This document shows positions 1 through 6,360 of a stretch of DNA of 7,552 nt, in pieces. Numbering within the stretch: position 1 is the stretch's first letter; each line of letters starts with the position of its first letter. A model generated the notes under the pieces. That model did no database searches, was not told where the DNA came from, and saw only the letters and a list, made by a program, of their open reading frames with translations. A program made the translations under genes and the position numbers. This stretch comes from Clostridia bacterium (GTDB lineage: Bacteria > Bacillota_A > Clostridia > Christensenellales > Aristaeellaceae), in NCBI GenBank assembly GCA_017399225.1, contig JAFQEB010000088.1, positions 1 through 7,552 of the forward strand, given 5' to 3'.

Positions 1-1716
1 GCCGACGACCACCAGTTCATCCAGACGGTGGCCAAGAAGCACGGCATCTACTGCTCCAAGCCCGGCAACGGCATCTGCCATCAGGTGCAGCTGGAGCGCA
101 TCGGCGTGCCGGGTTACACCCTGCTGGGCTCCGACTCCCACACCCCCACCGGCGGCGGCATCGGTATGCTGGCTATCGGCGCGGGCGGTCTGGACGTGGC
201 GGTCGCCATGGGCGGCGGCGCGTACTACCTCTCTTGCCCCAAGGTCGTAGGCATCAAGCTGACCGGCAAGCTCCCCTACGGCGTGGCCGCCAAGGACATC
301 ATCCTGGAGGTCCTCCGCCGCCTGACCGTCAAGGGCGGCGTGGGCAAGGTGATGGAGTACATCGGCGACGGCGTGGCCACCCTGACCGTCCCCGAGCGCG
401 CGACCATCACCAACATGGGCGCGGAGCTGGGCGCGACCACCTCCATCTTCCCCTCTGACGACGTGACCCGTGCCTTCCTCAAGGCCCAGGGCCGTGAGCA
501 GGACTGGACGGAGCTCAAGCCCGACGCGGACGCCACCTATGACGAGATCGTCGAGATCGACCTGAATACCCTGCAGACCCTGGTGGCCAAGCCCCACATG
601 CCCGACATCGTCGAGACCGTCGAGGAATGCGGCCCCATCAAGGTCGACCAGGTGTTCATCGGCTCCTGCACCAACTCCTCCTACACCGATATGATGCGCG
701 TGGCCCGCATCCTGAAGGGCAAGTCCGTGCATCCGGACGTGAGCCTGGTCATCGGCCCCGGCTCCAAACAGGTGCTGACGATGCTGGCCCGCAACGGCGC
801 CCTGGCGGACATGATCGCAGCCGGTGCCCGTATCCTGGAATCCGCGTGCGGCCCCTGCATCGGCATGGGGCAGGCCCCCAAGTCCAACGCGATCTCCGTG
901 CGTACCAACAACCGCAACTTCTTCGGCCGCTCCGGCACCAAGAGCGCGGGTATCTACCTCGTCTCCTGTGAGACGGCTGCTGTCACCGCCCTGACCGGCG
1001 TGCTGACCGACCCCCGGTGCCTCGACATTGACCTGGAGATTCCGCTGCCCGAGCAGTTTGACGTCAACGACAACCTGATCATCCCGCCCGTGGAACCCGG
1101 CTTGGAGGACACGGTGGAGGTCGTCCGCGGCCCCAACATCAAGCCCTTCCCGATGGGCAAGGCCCTCCCGGCGGACGTGGAAGGCAAGGTGCTCCTGAAG
1201 ATGGAGGACAACATCACCACCGACCACATCGCCCCCTCGGACGCCAAGCTCCTGCCCTTCCGCTCCAACGTGCCGTACCTGAGCGACTTCTGCCTCACCC
1301 CCGTGGACAAGGATTTCCCGGCCCGCGCCAAAAAGGAGGGCGGCGGCATCCTGGTGGCCGGCAGCAACTACGGCCAGGGCTCCAGCCGTGAGCACGCGGC
1401 CCTGGTGCCCCTGTACCTGGGCATCCGCGCGGTCATCGCGAAGAGCTTCGCCCGCATCCACCAGGCGAACCTGATCAACAACGGCATCCTGCCCATGACC
1501 TTCGCCAACGAGGAGGACTACGACCGCATCGACATGGCGGATGAGCTGACCCTGCCCGGCGTGCGCGCGCTGGTGGAGAGCGGCAGCGAGGAATTCGTCC
1601 TCCACAACGCCACCAAGAACGAGGACTACAAGGTGCTGCTCCCCCTGACTGAGCGCCAGAAGGGCTGCATCCTGTGCGGTGGATTGCTGAATTATACCCG
1701 CGAGAGCAGCAAGTAA
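1..1716 (+). CDS. acn: Aconitate hydratase (aconitase), 5' end cut by the window
   Basis: Aconitase isomerises citrate to isocitrate via cis-aconitate in the cytoplasmic TCA/glutamate-precursor pathway, using a [4Fe-4S] cluster. The frame is open from base 1, so the start codon lies upstream. The 571 visible residues compare with about 640 for the single-chain clostridial/Aquifex-type family, so roughly 70 N-terminal residues are missing. Fragment residues visible: the SDSHTPTGGG motif (44-53); cluster cysteines C223 in GSCTNS and C283/C286 in ACGPCIG; the FGRSGTK motif; the start of the swivelling domain at TTDHIAPS (406-413); and the active-site loop YGQGSSREHAA (457-467) followed by SFARIHQANLINNGILP. 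All expected cluster ligands and the SSR serine/arginine are present, so the enzyme looks intact. Codon use is strongly G/C-ending, as in a well-expressed housekeeping gene. Tandem stops (TAA TAG) precede the hairpin at 1727. A homoaconitase role is less likely because the match is to the whole-length aconitase architecture. Confidence 0.95.
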   Translation, partial: ADDHQFIQTVAKKHGIYCSKPGNGICHQVQLERIGVPGYTLLGSDSHTPTGGGIGMLAIGAGGLDVAVAMGGGAYYLSCPKVVGIKLTGKLPYGVAAKDIILEVLRRLTVKGGVGKVMEYIGDGVATLTVPERATITNMGAELGATTSIFPSDDVTRAFLKAQGREQDWTELKPDADATYDEIVEIDLNTLQTLVAKPHMPDIVETVEECGPIKVDQVFIGSCTNSSYTDMMRVARILKGKSVHPDVSLVIGPGSKQVLTMLARNGALADMIAAGARILESACGPCIGMGQAPKSNAISVRTNNRNFFGRSGTKSAGIYLVSCETAAVTALTGVLTDPRCLDIDLEIPLPEQFDVNDNLIIPPVEPGLEDTVEVVRGPNIKPFPMGKALPADVEGKVLLKMEDNITTDHIAPSDAKLLPFRSNVPYLSDFCLTPVDKDFPARAKKEGGGILVAGSNYGQGSSREHAALVPLYLGIRAVIAKSFARIHQANLINNGILPMTFANEEDYDRIDMADELTLPGVRALVESGSEEFVLHNATKNEDYKVLLPLTERQKGCILCGGLLNYTRESSK

Positions 1717-1726
1717 TAGAATATAG

Positions 1727-1769
1727 ATAGCGCCTCCCTTGATGGGCTGAAGCCCCGGGGAGGCGCTAT
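1727..1769. terminator. Hairpin between convergent genes, likely bidirectional terminator
   Basis: A perfect 12-bp stem (1727-1738 with 1758-1769, arms ATAGCGCCTCCC / GGGAGGCGCTAT) encloses a nested GGGC-TGAA-GCCC hairpin. It starts 10 bases after the aconitase stop and ends 4 bases before the stop of the minus-strand gene, so it can serve both. There is no real T-run on the plus strand. On the minus strand the stem is followed by moderately T-rich sequence, so termination is likelier for the minus-strand gene. Confidence 0.75.
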
Positions 1770-1773
1770 GCTG

Positions 1774-2787
1774 TTACCATCCATTGGCATCGTTGTAGAA
1801 ATTAATCAGGGCAGTGAGGTTGGAACGCTCAATCTCATAGTGGTAATGGTATGGTGTATTCATAGATGGAACATACCAAGAACCGTTTTCCGTAGAGAAA
1901 AGCAGAAGATTGCGTGAGTTGGGATAAAATACTGCAAGACAAGAAGAGTTTTGGCCTTCAAAGCTGACGATGAGGTGATCGGAGGTTTCATCTATCAATG
2001 CAACGTATACATTGCCGGAATAAATCGCATCCTTCAAGTGCGATGAGCGAATGTTCTGGCCGGCTCCGTATTTTTCCTGATAGAGAAGTTCGCCGTATAT
2101 ATGGGCAACTACTTCCGTGCGAAGGTCGCTGGCCTGAGGACTGTTTCCTATCCATGCGGACACAGGCTCCCATGACCATGCGGTGCTGGTCAGGCTTTTC
2201 AAGCGTGGGTACTGAATCATGAAACGGGCTGATGACATTTGTGTATGAATTGCTTTCGCAGTGTTGAGATCAATTCCAATCTTAGACAAAACGCCCAGAC
2301 AATCTACTTCGAAGTAGGTTTTGTGTGAGGTGCGCATCAAATCGTCGGATATAGTTCTGGAGAAGTTACCGCCGATGGTAGTCAAGAAATATGTTTGCTT
2401 AAGAGGATAGTATGCGACGTATATTTCAATTGTTGGATGAAAAAATGTAATATCAATACGATTGCTTTCATTATCGTTTTGCGCAACATATACTGTGCCG
2501 GAAGTTAGTGCTTCTAACAAGAGATAACTCATAAAGGTGCTGCTGTAGCACGCGCAGAGCTCATTGAAGAAACCAAAGACCAGTTTTTCACGTGAATCGT
2601 TGCTTGCCAACCATTCTGCGGTGGTTAACGAAGGGAATACAGAAGAAAACCAAATGGGACGAGTTTTGGAAATCCAGTATTCTGACCAGCAAAAGTCGCC
2701 TGTATCTTCGGCAGTTGCAATTATGGGATTTGCAGATGTTGTCAGCATGACGAACATAAGCAACCATGCGACAATCTTCTTAACCAT
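1774..2787 (-). CDS. Secreted protein of unknown family with two copies of one domain
   Basis: I do not recognise this 337-residue protein. Residues 1-26 form a clear Sec signal peptide: KK at 3-4, a hydrophobic core from about 5 to 15, and a likely cleavage after ATA (24-26). There is no lipobox and no second membrane segment, so it is probably released or loosely wall-associated. The mature part seems to hold a tandem duplication. Residues about 57-139 (AEWL..., SGTVYVA at 96-102, VAYYP at 124-128, FLTT) align by eye with about 210-300 (SAWIG..., SGNVYVA at 257-263, LAVFYP at 284-289, LLFST), in the same order and spacing. The start is fixed by AAGGAGG at 2796-2802, 8 bases upstream, and a consensus promoter beyond it. 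The gene is visibly more AT-rich than the aconitase and isomerase genes, with mixed codon use, which suggests acquisition. Function is unknown. Confidence 0.85.
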   Translation of the reverse strand: MVKKIVAWLLMFVMLTTSANPIIATAEDTGDFCWSEYWISKTRPIWFSSVFPSLTTAEWLASNDSREKLVFGFFNELCACYSSTFMSYLLLEALTSGTVYVAQNDNESNRIDITFFHPTIEIYVAYYPLKQTYFLTTIGGNFSRTISDDLMRTSHKTYFEVDCLGVLSKIGIDLNTAKAIHTQMSSARFMIQYPRLKSLTSTAWSWEPVSAWIGNSPQASDLRTEVVAHIYGELLYQEKYGAGQNIRSSHLKDAIYSGNVYVALIDETSDHLIVSFEGQNSSCLAVFYPNSRNLLLFSTENGSWYVPSMNTPYHYHYEIERSNLTALINFYNDANGW

Positions 2788-2814
2788 AAAAAACCCCTCC
2801 TTACTAATAGCTGC

Positions 2815-2843
2815 ATTATACTACGCAGAAAACGTAGAGTCAA
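2815..2843 (-). promoter_or_regulatory. Sigma-A promoter of the secreted-protein gene
   Basis: On the minus strand, -35 TTGACT (2838-2843) and -10 TATAAT (2815-2820) are separated by exactly 17 bases, close to the vegetative consensus. The spacer itself is a small dyad, CTACG-N7-CGTAG, which could be an operator. The leader to the ATG at 2787 is about 20 bases and contains AAGGAGG at 2796-2802. Confidence 0.8.
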
Positions 2844-2886
2844 CAAAGCATTATGCAAGACCGAGGGTGGGTGGAGACAGCAATAC

Positions 2887-2913
2887 GCCCCGCATGTTTC
2901 CGTCATGCGGGGC
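2887..2913 (-). terminator. Hairpin after the AraC-type gene
   Basis: A perfect 10-bp stem (2887-2896 with 2904-2913, arms GCCCCGCATG / CATGCGGGGC) with a 7-base loop lies 16 bases beyond the stop of the minus-strand regulator. It sits before the promoter of the next minus-strand gene, so the two genes are probably separate transcripts. The sequence after the stem is only weakly T-rich. Confidence 0.65.
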
Positions 2914-2929
2914 ATATCCATTCATCAGG

Positions 2930-3754
2930 TTACGCGGGCTGGATGGGCAGCCAGAGCTCCGCTTTGCTGGACGGGGGATCCTCACGGTTCAGCGGGTAGT
3001 AGAACTCCAGGTTGCAGTTGTGGCTCAGGCGGTACTCGCGGCAGGTGGGTAGCCAGTCGCGCCACATCTTCGTGTTGACGTCCTGAAGCGTGGCCAGCGT
3101 GCAGGGAAACACCGCCCATGTGCCGCCGGGGATATCACGGGTAACGCAGCCCTCCGGGATGGCTTCCCCTGGCTGCCAGCGGTCGGCGATGAGGTAGTCA
3201 AACTCCCGGCCGTCCGCGTCGATGCACACGCCGAACTCGCCGCACAAGGGCATTCCCTTCTGCATCATTTCACCCCACCATGCGGGGATCTGCTGATAGC
3301 TGGTGTCGTTGTGGAAATGGCGCTGGAAGCCCACGACGCTGAAGGCTTCCTTCTCCACGATCTGATAGTCCATGACGATTCCTCCTTCCATCTGGTCGCA
3401 AATACTCATCGGCGCGAGGGAGCGCAGCGTTACGCCCGGCTGAGTCGCCTGAGAGGGCAGCACGCCATGAAAGCGCCGGAAGGCCCGGGCGAAGGCGTCG
3501 GGAGAGTCGTAGCCGTACTTGACGGCGGCGTCGATGACCTTCATGCCGCGGGTCATATCCTGCGCGGCAAGGGTCAGTCGGCGGAAGCGGACGTACTCGC
3601 CCAGCGGCATACCGCACAAGGCTGAGAAGATCCGCTGGAAGTGGAAGGCGCTGACATACGCGCGCGCTGCGACGTCGTGTACGTCCACTTCGTCAGTCAA
3701 GTGCTCCTCAATGTAGTTCAGGGCTGATTGCAGTCCCTCCAGCCATGCCTGCAT
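2930..3754 (-). CDS. AraC-family regulator with C-terminal GyrI-like effector-binding domain
   Basis: This 274-residue cytoplasmic DNA-binding regulator has two clear parts. Residues about 8-106 are the AraC double helix-turn-helix: the first unit contains DVAARAYVSAFHFQRIF (27-43) and the second DAAVKYGYDSPDAFARAFRRFHG (75-97), the family signature. Residues about 128-274, starting MDYQIVEKEAFSVVGF, form a GyrI-like (SOUL-like fold) small-molecule domain, with E250 in the NLEFYYP strand at the usual place of the ligand-contacting glutamate. In characterised relatives (the Rob and BmrR type) this domain binds cationic or hydrophobic compounds. The start at 3754 has AAGGAGG (3763-3769) 8 bases upstream. 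The gene is divergent from the isomerase gene at 3991 across 236 bases, so it could regulate itself, that gene, or a distant efflux gene. Its ligand cannot be read from the sequence. Confidence 0.92.
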   Translation of the reverse strand: MQAWLEGLQSALNYIEEHLTDEVDVHDVAARAYVSAFHFQRIFSALCGMPLGEYVRFRRLTLAAQDMTRGMKVIDAAVKYGYDSPDAFARAFRRFHGVLPSQATQPGVTLRSLAPMSICDQMEGGIVMDYQIVEKEAFSVVGFQRHFHNDTSYQQIPAWWGEMMQKGMPLCGEFGVCIDADGREFDYLIADRWQPGEAIPEGCVTRDIPGGTWAVFPCTLATLQDVNTKMWRDWLPTCREYRLSHNCNLEFYYPLNREDPPSSKAELWLPIQPA

Positions 3755-3785
3755 GATTGCGTCCTCCTTCGTGGATGATGGCTAC

Positions 3786-3794
3786 AGTATAACA
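3786..3794 (-). promoter_or_regulatory. Probable extended -10 promoter of the AraC-type gene
   Basis: The minus strand reads TGTTATACT at 3786-3794, an extended -10 element (TG-N-TATACT), about 30 bases before the ATG. No good -35 is found at normal spacing, consistent with an extended -10 promoter or with activator dependence. A small dyad ACAC-N5-GTGT (3792-3804) overlaps its upstream edge. Confidence 0.5.
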
Positions 3795-3904
3795 CGCCCT
3801 GTGTCAGCCTGCCCGACTTTTTCTGCGCAGCTGTGTCCGGATGCTTTTCTCGGCGCAAGAAGCCAGAGCCAGGCTCGCAAAAAATGCGCAATATACGGCA
3901 TAGT

Positions 3905-3923
3905 TTGCATTGACGAAATGCAA
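3905..3923. promoter_or_regulatory. Candidate operator: dyad over the isomerase -35 element
   Basis: TTGCATT (3905-3911) and AATGCAA (3917-3923) form a perfect inverted repeat with a 5-base centre. It covers the -35 hexamer at 3910-3915, so a dimeric regulator bound here would be expected to block or contact RNA polymerase. It does not fit the catabolite-control (cre) consensus. Its function is inferred only from symmetry and position. Confidence 0.45.
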
Positions 3924-3938
3924 GAAAGGTTGTATACT
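3910..3938 (+). promoter_or_regulatory. Sigma-A promoter of the isomerase gene
   Basis: -35 TTGACG (3910-3915) and -10 TATACT (3933-3938) are separated by exactly 17 bases, five of six matches at each hexamer. Transcription should start near 3945, giving a leader of about 46 bases. The leader carries a second dyad and a strong AGGAGGT at 3976-3982, 8 bases before the ATG. Confidence 0.85.
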
Positions 3939-3948
3939 TATCTCAGAT

Positions 3949-3968
3949 AATGTCCCAGTATGGACATT
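3949..3968 (+). promoter_or_regulatory. Candidate operator or leader hairpin in the isomerase 5' UTR
   Basis: AATGTCC (3949-3955) and GGACATT (3962-3968) form a perfect 7-bp inverted repeat around CAGTAT, at about +5 to +24 of the predicted transcript. The site is typical of a repressor roadblock operator. The same symmetry would form an RNA hairpin ending 7 bases before the ribosome binding site, so translational control is the alternative. Confidence 0.45.
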
Positions 3969-3990
3969 TTGAATGAGGAGGTAATTTGAT

Positions 3991-5475
3991 ATGCAGAACA
4001 TTCCTGTTGTCAAGCTCGGCCTCGTGGCCGTGTCCCGCGACTGCTTCCCGATCACCCTGAGCGAGAAGCGCCGTGCCGCCATCGCTGCCCAGTGCGGCCA
4101 GAAGGATCTCGAGATCGTCGAGATCAAGACCACCGTTGAGAACGAGAAGGACATGCTCAAGGCCGTTGAAGAGCTCAAGGCCAATGAGTGCAACGCCTGC
4201 GTGGTGTTCCTGGGCAACTTCGGCCCCGAGACCCCCGAGACCCTGATCGCCAAGTACTTCGACGGCCCCTGCATGTTCGTTGCGGCTGCCGAGGGTGACG
4301 GCGACATGATCAACGGCCGCGGCGACGCCTACTGCGGTATGCTGAACTGCTCCTACAACCTGGGTATGCGCCACCTGAAGGGCTACATCCCCGAGTACCC
4401 CGTGGGCACCGCTGAAGAGCTGGCTGACAAGATCGCCGAGTTCATCCCGATCGCCCGCGCCATCATCGGCGTGAAGAACCTGAAGGTCATCACCTTCGGC
4501 CCCCGTCCCCAGGACTTCTTCGCCTGCAACGCCCCCATCAAGGGCCTGTACGAGCTGGGCATCGAGATCGAGGAGAACTCCGAGCTGGATCTGCTGGTCT
4601 CCTACAAGGAGCACAAGAACGATCCCCGCATCCCCGCCATCTGCGCCGACATGGCCGCCGAAATGGGCGAGGGCAAGTACTACCCCGACCTGTGCGAGCG
4701 CATGGCTCAGTTTGAGCTGACCCTGCTGGATTGGGCTGAGAACCACAAGGGCGCCCGTAAGTACGTTGTCTTTGCTGACAAGTGCTGGCCCGCCTTCCCC
4801 TCCCAGTTCGGCTTCGAGCCCTGCTACGTCAACTCCCGTCTGGCCTCCCGCGGCATCCCGGTGGCCTGCGAGGTCGACATCTACGGTGCTGTGTCCGAGT
4901 ACATCGGCGCTTGCATCACCGGCGACGCCGTGACCCTGCTGGACATCAACAACTCCGTGCCCGGCTACATCTACGACAAGGACATCGCCGGCAAGTTCGA
5001 TTACCGCCTGACCGAGACCTTCATGGGCTTCCACTGCGGCAACACCCCCTCCTGCAAGATGTGTGCTGACCGCGCGGTCAAGTACCAGCTGATCCAGCAC
5101 CGCGTGCTTGAGCCCGAAGGCTCCGAGCCCGACATCTCCCGCGGCACCCTGGAAGGCGACATCGCGCCCAGCGACATCACCTTCTACCGCCTGCAGTGCG
5201 ACTCTGACGGCAACCTCCGCTCCTACATCGCGCAGGGCGAGGTTCTGCCCGTTGCGACCCAGTCCTTCGGCGGCATCGGCATCTTCGCCATCAAGGAGAT
5301 GGACCGCTTCTACCGTCATGTGCTGGTGCAGAAGCGCTACCCCCACCACGGAGCGGTTGCGTTCGGTCACTGCGCGAAGGCTCTGTTCGAGGTCTTCAAG
5401 TACTTGGGCGTGCAGGACATCGCTTACAACCAGCCCAAGAACCTGCCCTACCCCACCGAGAATCCCTGGGCGTAA
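3991..5475 (+). CDS. L-fucose/L-arabinose isomerase family protein
   Basis: This 494-residue cytoplasmic enzyme belongs to the family of metal-dependent aldose-ketose isomerases related to FucI and AraA. Candidate Mn2+ ligands are E294 (in CEVDIYG), D318 (in LLDINNS) and a histidine in PHHGAVAFGH (H453 likely). The 24-residue E-D spacing equals that of E337 and D361 in E. coli FucI. The conserved GFHCGNTPSC block lies at 346-355, and further cysteines (C354, C357) follow. It is shorter than E. coli FucI (about 590 residues) and close to the AraA-like length. Codon use is extremely G/C-ending and regular, suggesting high expression. It is transcribed alone: strong promoter at 3910-3938, strong ribosome binding site, terminator 15 bases after the stop. 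No kinase, aldolase or transporter neighbours fix the sugar, so fucose, arabinose or a less usual substrate such as sulfoquinovose are all possible. Confidence 0.88.
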   Translation: MQNIPVVKLGLVAVSRDCFPITLSEKRRAAIAAQCGQKDLEIVEIKTTVENEKDMLKAVEELKANECNACVVFLGNFGPETPETLIAKYFDGPCMFVAAAEGDGDMINGRGDAYCGMLNCSYNLGMRHLKGYIPEYPVGTAEELADKIAEFIPIARAIIGVKNLKVITFGPRPQDFFACNAPIKGLYELGIEIEENSELDLLVSYKEHKNDPRIPAICADMAAEMGEGKYYPDLCERMAQFELTLLDWAENHKGARKYVVFADKCWPAFPSQFGFEPCYVNSRLASRGIPVACEVDIYGAVSEYIGACITGDAVTLLDINNSVPGYIYDKDIAGKFDYRLTETFMGFHCGNTPSCKMCADRAVKYQLIQHRVLEPEGSEPDISRGTLEGDIAPSDITFYRLQCDSDGNLRSYIAQGEVLPVATQSFGGIGIFAIKEMDRFYRHVLVQKRYPHHGAVAFGHCAKALFEVFKYLGVQDIAYNQPKNLPYPTENPWA

Positions 5476-5490
5476 TTTCGCCTGACAGCA

Positions 5491-5528
5491 TCGGGGAGAT
5501 GACTTGCGTCATCTCCCCGAGTTTTTTT
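5491..5528 (+). terminator. Intrinsic terminator of the isomerase gene
   Basis: A perfect 13-bp stem (5491-5503 with 5508-5520, arms TCGGGGAGATGAC / GTCATCTCCCCGA) with loop TTGC is followed by G and seven T residues (5522-5528). It begins 15 bases after the isomerase stop and is a textbook Rho-independent terminator. Confidence 0.97.
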
Positions 5529-5531
5529 GCC

Positions 5532-5560
5532 TTGCATCCCCTGGAGAAATCAGCTATAAT
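5532..5560 (+). promoter_or_regulatory. Sigma-A promoter of the DUF4160-DUF2442 operon
   Basis: A perfect -10 TATAAT (5555-5560) lies 17 bases downstream of a weak -35 TTGCAT (5532-5537), only 3 bases after the preceding terminator's T-run. Transcription should start near 5567, at the first base of the AGGAGGG ribosome binding site (5567-5573). That leaves a leader of only about 14 bases. Confidence 0.7.
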
Positions 5561-5580
5561 GTATACAGGAGGGATGTGCG

Positions 5581-5841
5581 ATGCCAACGATCTGCATGTT
5601 TCGTGGAATCAAGATCTACATCAACTGGAGCGAACACAGGCCGCCCCATTTCCATGCGACCTACGGTGGAGAAGAGGTTTCTGTGCTGATCAATGAGCTG
5701 GAGGTGTACGATGGAGATCTGCCCCACAAGCAGCTCAAGATGCTGCTTGGGTGGGCCGCACTCCATCAGGATGAACTGCTCGAAAACTGGGAGCTTGCTG
5801 AAAAGCGTCAGGAGCTTTTCCCTATTGATCCCCTGAAGTGA
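5581..5841 (+). CDS. DUF4160 domain protein, first gene of a two-gene module
   Basis: This 86-residue protein is a whole single-domain DUF4160 protein. It shows the typical start MPTI-MF-GI-I, the central PPHFHATYGG segment with H23 and H25, the acidic VYDGDLPHKQLK stretch, and the end LLENWELA...F-IDPL. The domain's biochemical role is not established. DUF4160 genes are commonly found beside DUF2442 genes in bacterial genomes, and such pairs are often predicted to be toxin-antitoxin-like. The start at 5581 is chosen because AGGAGGG (5567-5573) is 7 bases upstream. An out-of-frame ATG at 5574 abuts that site and is too close to be used. No signal peptide or membrane segment is visible, so it is cytoplasmic. 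The next gene starts 9 bases after its stop. Confidence 0.88.
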   Translation: MPTICMFRGIKIYINWSEHRPPHFHATYGGEEVSVLINELEVYDGDLPHKQLKMLLGWAALHQDELLENWELAEKRQELFPIDPLK

Positions 5842-5850
5842 GGTGCTTTT

Positions 5851-6201
5851 ATGGGAAGAAGTGTTGAATACTATCTTTCCAAGGGTTTTGACCGTCCGAT
5901 GGCAGAGTATTTTGCTGCCGGACGCAGGCGGATCACCGCTGTCAAGGCCAATCCAAACGATACGCTGACCCTGGACTTCGATAACGGAGAACGCCGGATT
6001 TACGATTGCAGGCACCTGTTCCATGAAGGCTCCGTTTTTATGAAGCTGAAGGAGGCAGGCCGTTTCCCGTACGTCTATCTGGATGAGACGCACGCTGTTT
6101 CATGGGATATTGATCCGCAGGTGGACAGTAATGTGGTCTGGAGCAACAAGCTCGACCTTTGTCCTGACACCTGCTATGTGGACAGCGTTCCGCTTGTCTG
6201 A
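5851..6201 (+). CDS. DUF2442 domain protein, partner of the DUF4160 gene
   Basis: This 116-residue protein carries a DUF2442 domain at about 25-113: ITAVKANPNDTLTLDFDNGERRIYD near the start, then a LFHEGSVFMKLKE segment, the central F-Y-V-LDETHAVSWDID stretch, and the closing LDLCPDTCYVDSV. A short extension of about 25 residues (MGRSVEYYLSKGFDRPMAEY...) precedes the domain and looks helical. The start has only a weak site, GAGGTG (5840-5845), that overlaps the upstream stop. Translation is therefore probably coupled to the DUF4160 gene, with 9 bases between the two. Related domains are described as small cytoplasmic proteins often located in toxin-antitoxin-like pairs. Which member is toxin, if any, cannot be read from the sequence. 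No terminator directly follows; the next is at 6374. Confidence 0.88.
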   Translation: MGRSVEYYLSKGFDRPMAEYFAAGRRRITAVKANPNDTLTLDFDNGERRIYDCRHLFHEGSVFMKLKEAGRFPYVYLDETHAVSWDIDPQVDSNVVWSNKLDLCPDTCYVDSVPLV

Positions 6202-6266
6202 TATGAGGCTCAGGACTCTCCCCAAATGGTGAAAACGCGCTGCAAGGCGAATAAACAGGTTGAAGA

Positions 6267-6360
6267 TTCCCGCGTGATGCTATCACAGTCAGAGGGCCTG
6301 CTGAGCAACGCGTTATTATGTAGAGGAAGGTTTACCCCTCCTCGTCATGAGTCGCGGGAA
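6267..6360 (+). ncRNA. Candidate structured RNA element upstream of tnpV
   Basis: The 248 bases between the DUF2442 gene and tnpV hold no convincing gene but show clear potential structure. A GC-rich 8-bp stem (TTCCCGCG 6267-6274 with CGCGGGAA 6353-6360) closes the region. Inside are GTGAT-GCT-ATCAC (6274-6286, sharing one base with the closing stem) and a GAGGA / TCCTC hairpin (6323-6343). An alternative stem, CGCGT (6271-6275) with ACGCG (6308-6312), excludes the closing stem, the sort of switch seen in regulatory leaders. I cannot assign it to a known riboswitch or RNA family, and no good promoter lies just upstream. It may be read through from the preceding operon. The strand is assumed from the terminator that follows. 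Confidence 0.35.

Noticed and set aside
954..1367. A 137-codon open frame, and others, antisense or out of frame within the aconitase gene
   Set aside because: Shadows of a high-GC coding sequence. The aconitase frame has family motifs throughout.
3792..3804. ACAC-N5-GTGT as an operator of the AraC-type gene
   Set aside because: Four-base arms are too short to claim. It is noted only with the promoter.
3907..3922. A catabolite-control (cre) site at the isomerase promoter
   Set aside because: The central CG is present but the left half does not match the WTGNNARCG consensus and the right half lacks the required CA.
3943..5370. A 475-codon open frame antisense to the isomerase gene
   Set aside because: It has no ribosome binding site and a repetitive V/L/A/G/D-rich composition. 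It is explained by the G/C-ending codons of the real gene on the other strand.
5574..5696. Open frame starting at the ATG that abuts the ribosome binding site of the DUF4160 gene
   Set aside because: There is no spacing between AGGAGGG and this ATG, and the frame has no family signal. The frame starting 7 bases later matches DUF4160 throughout.
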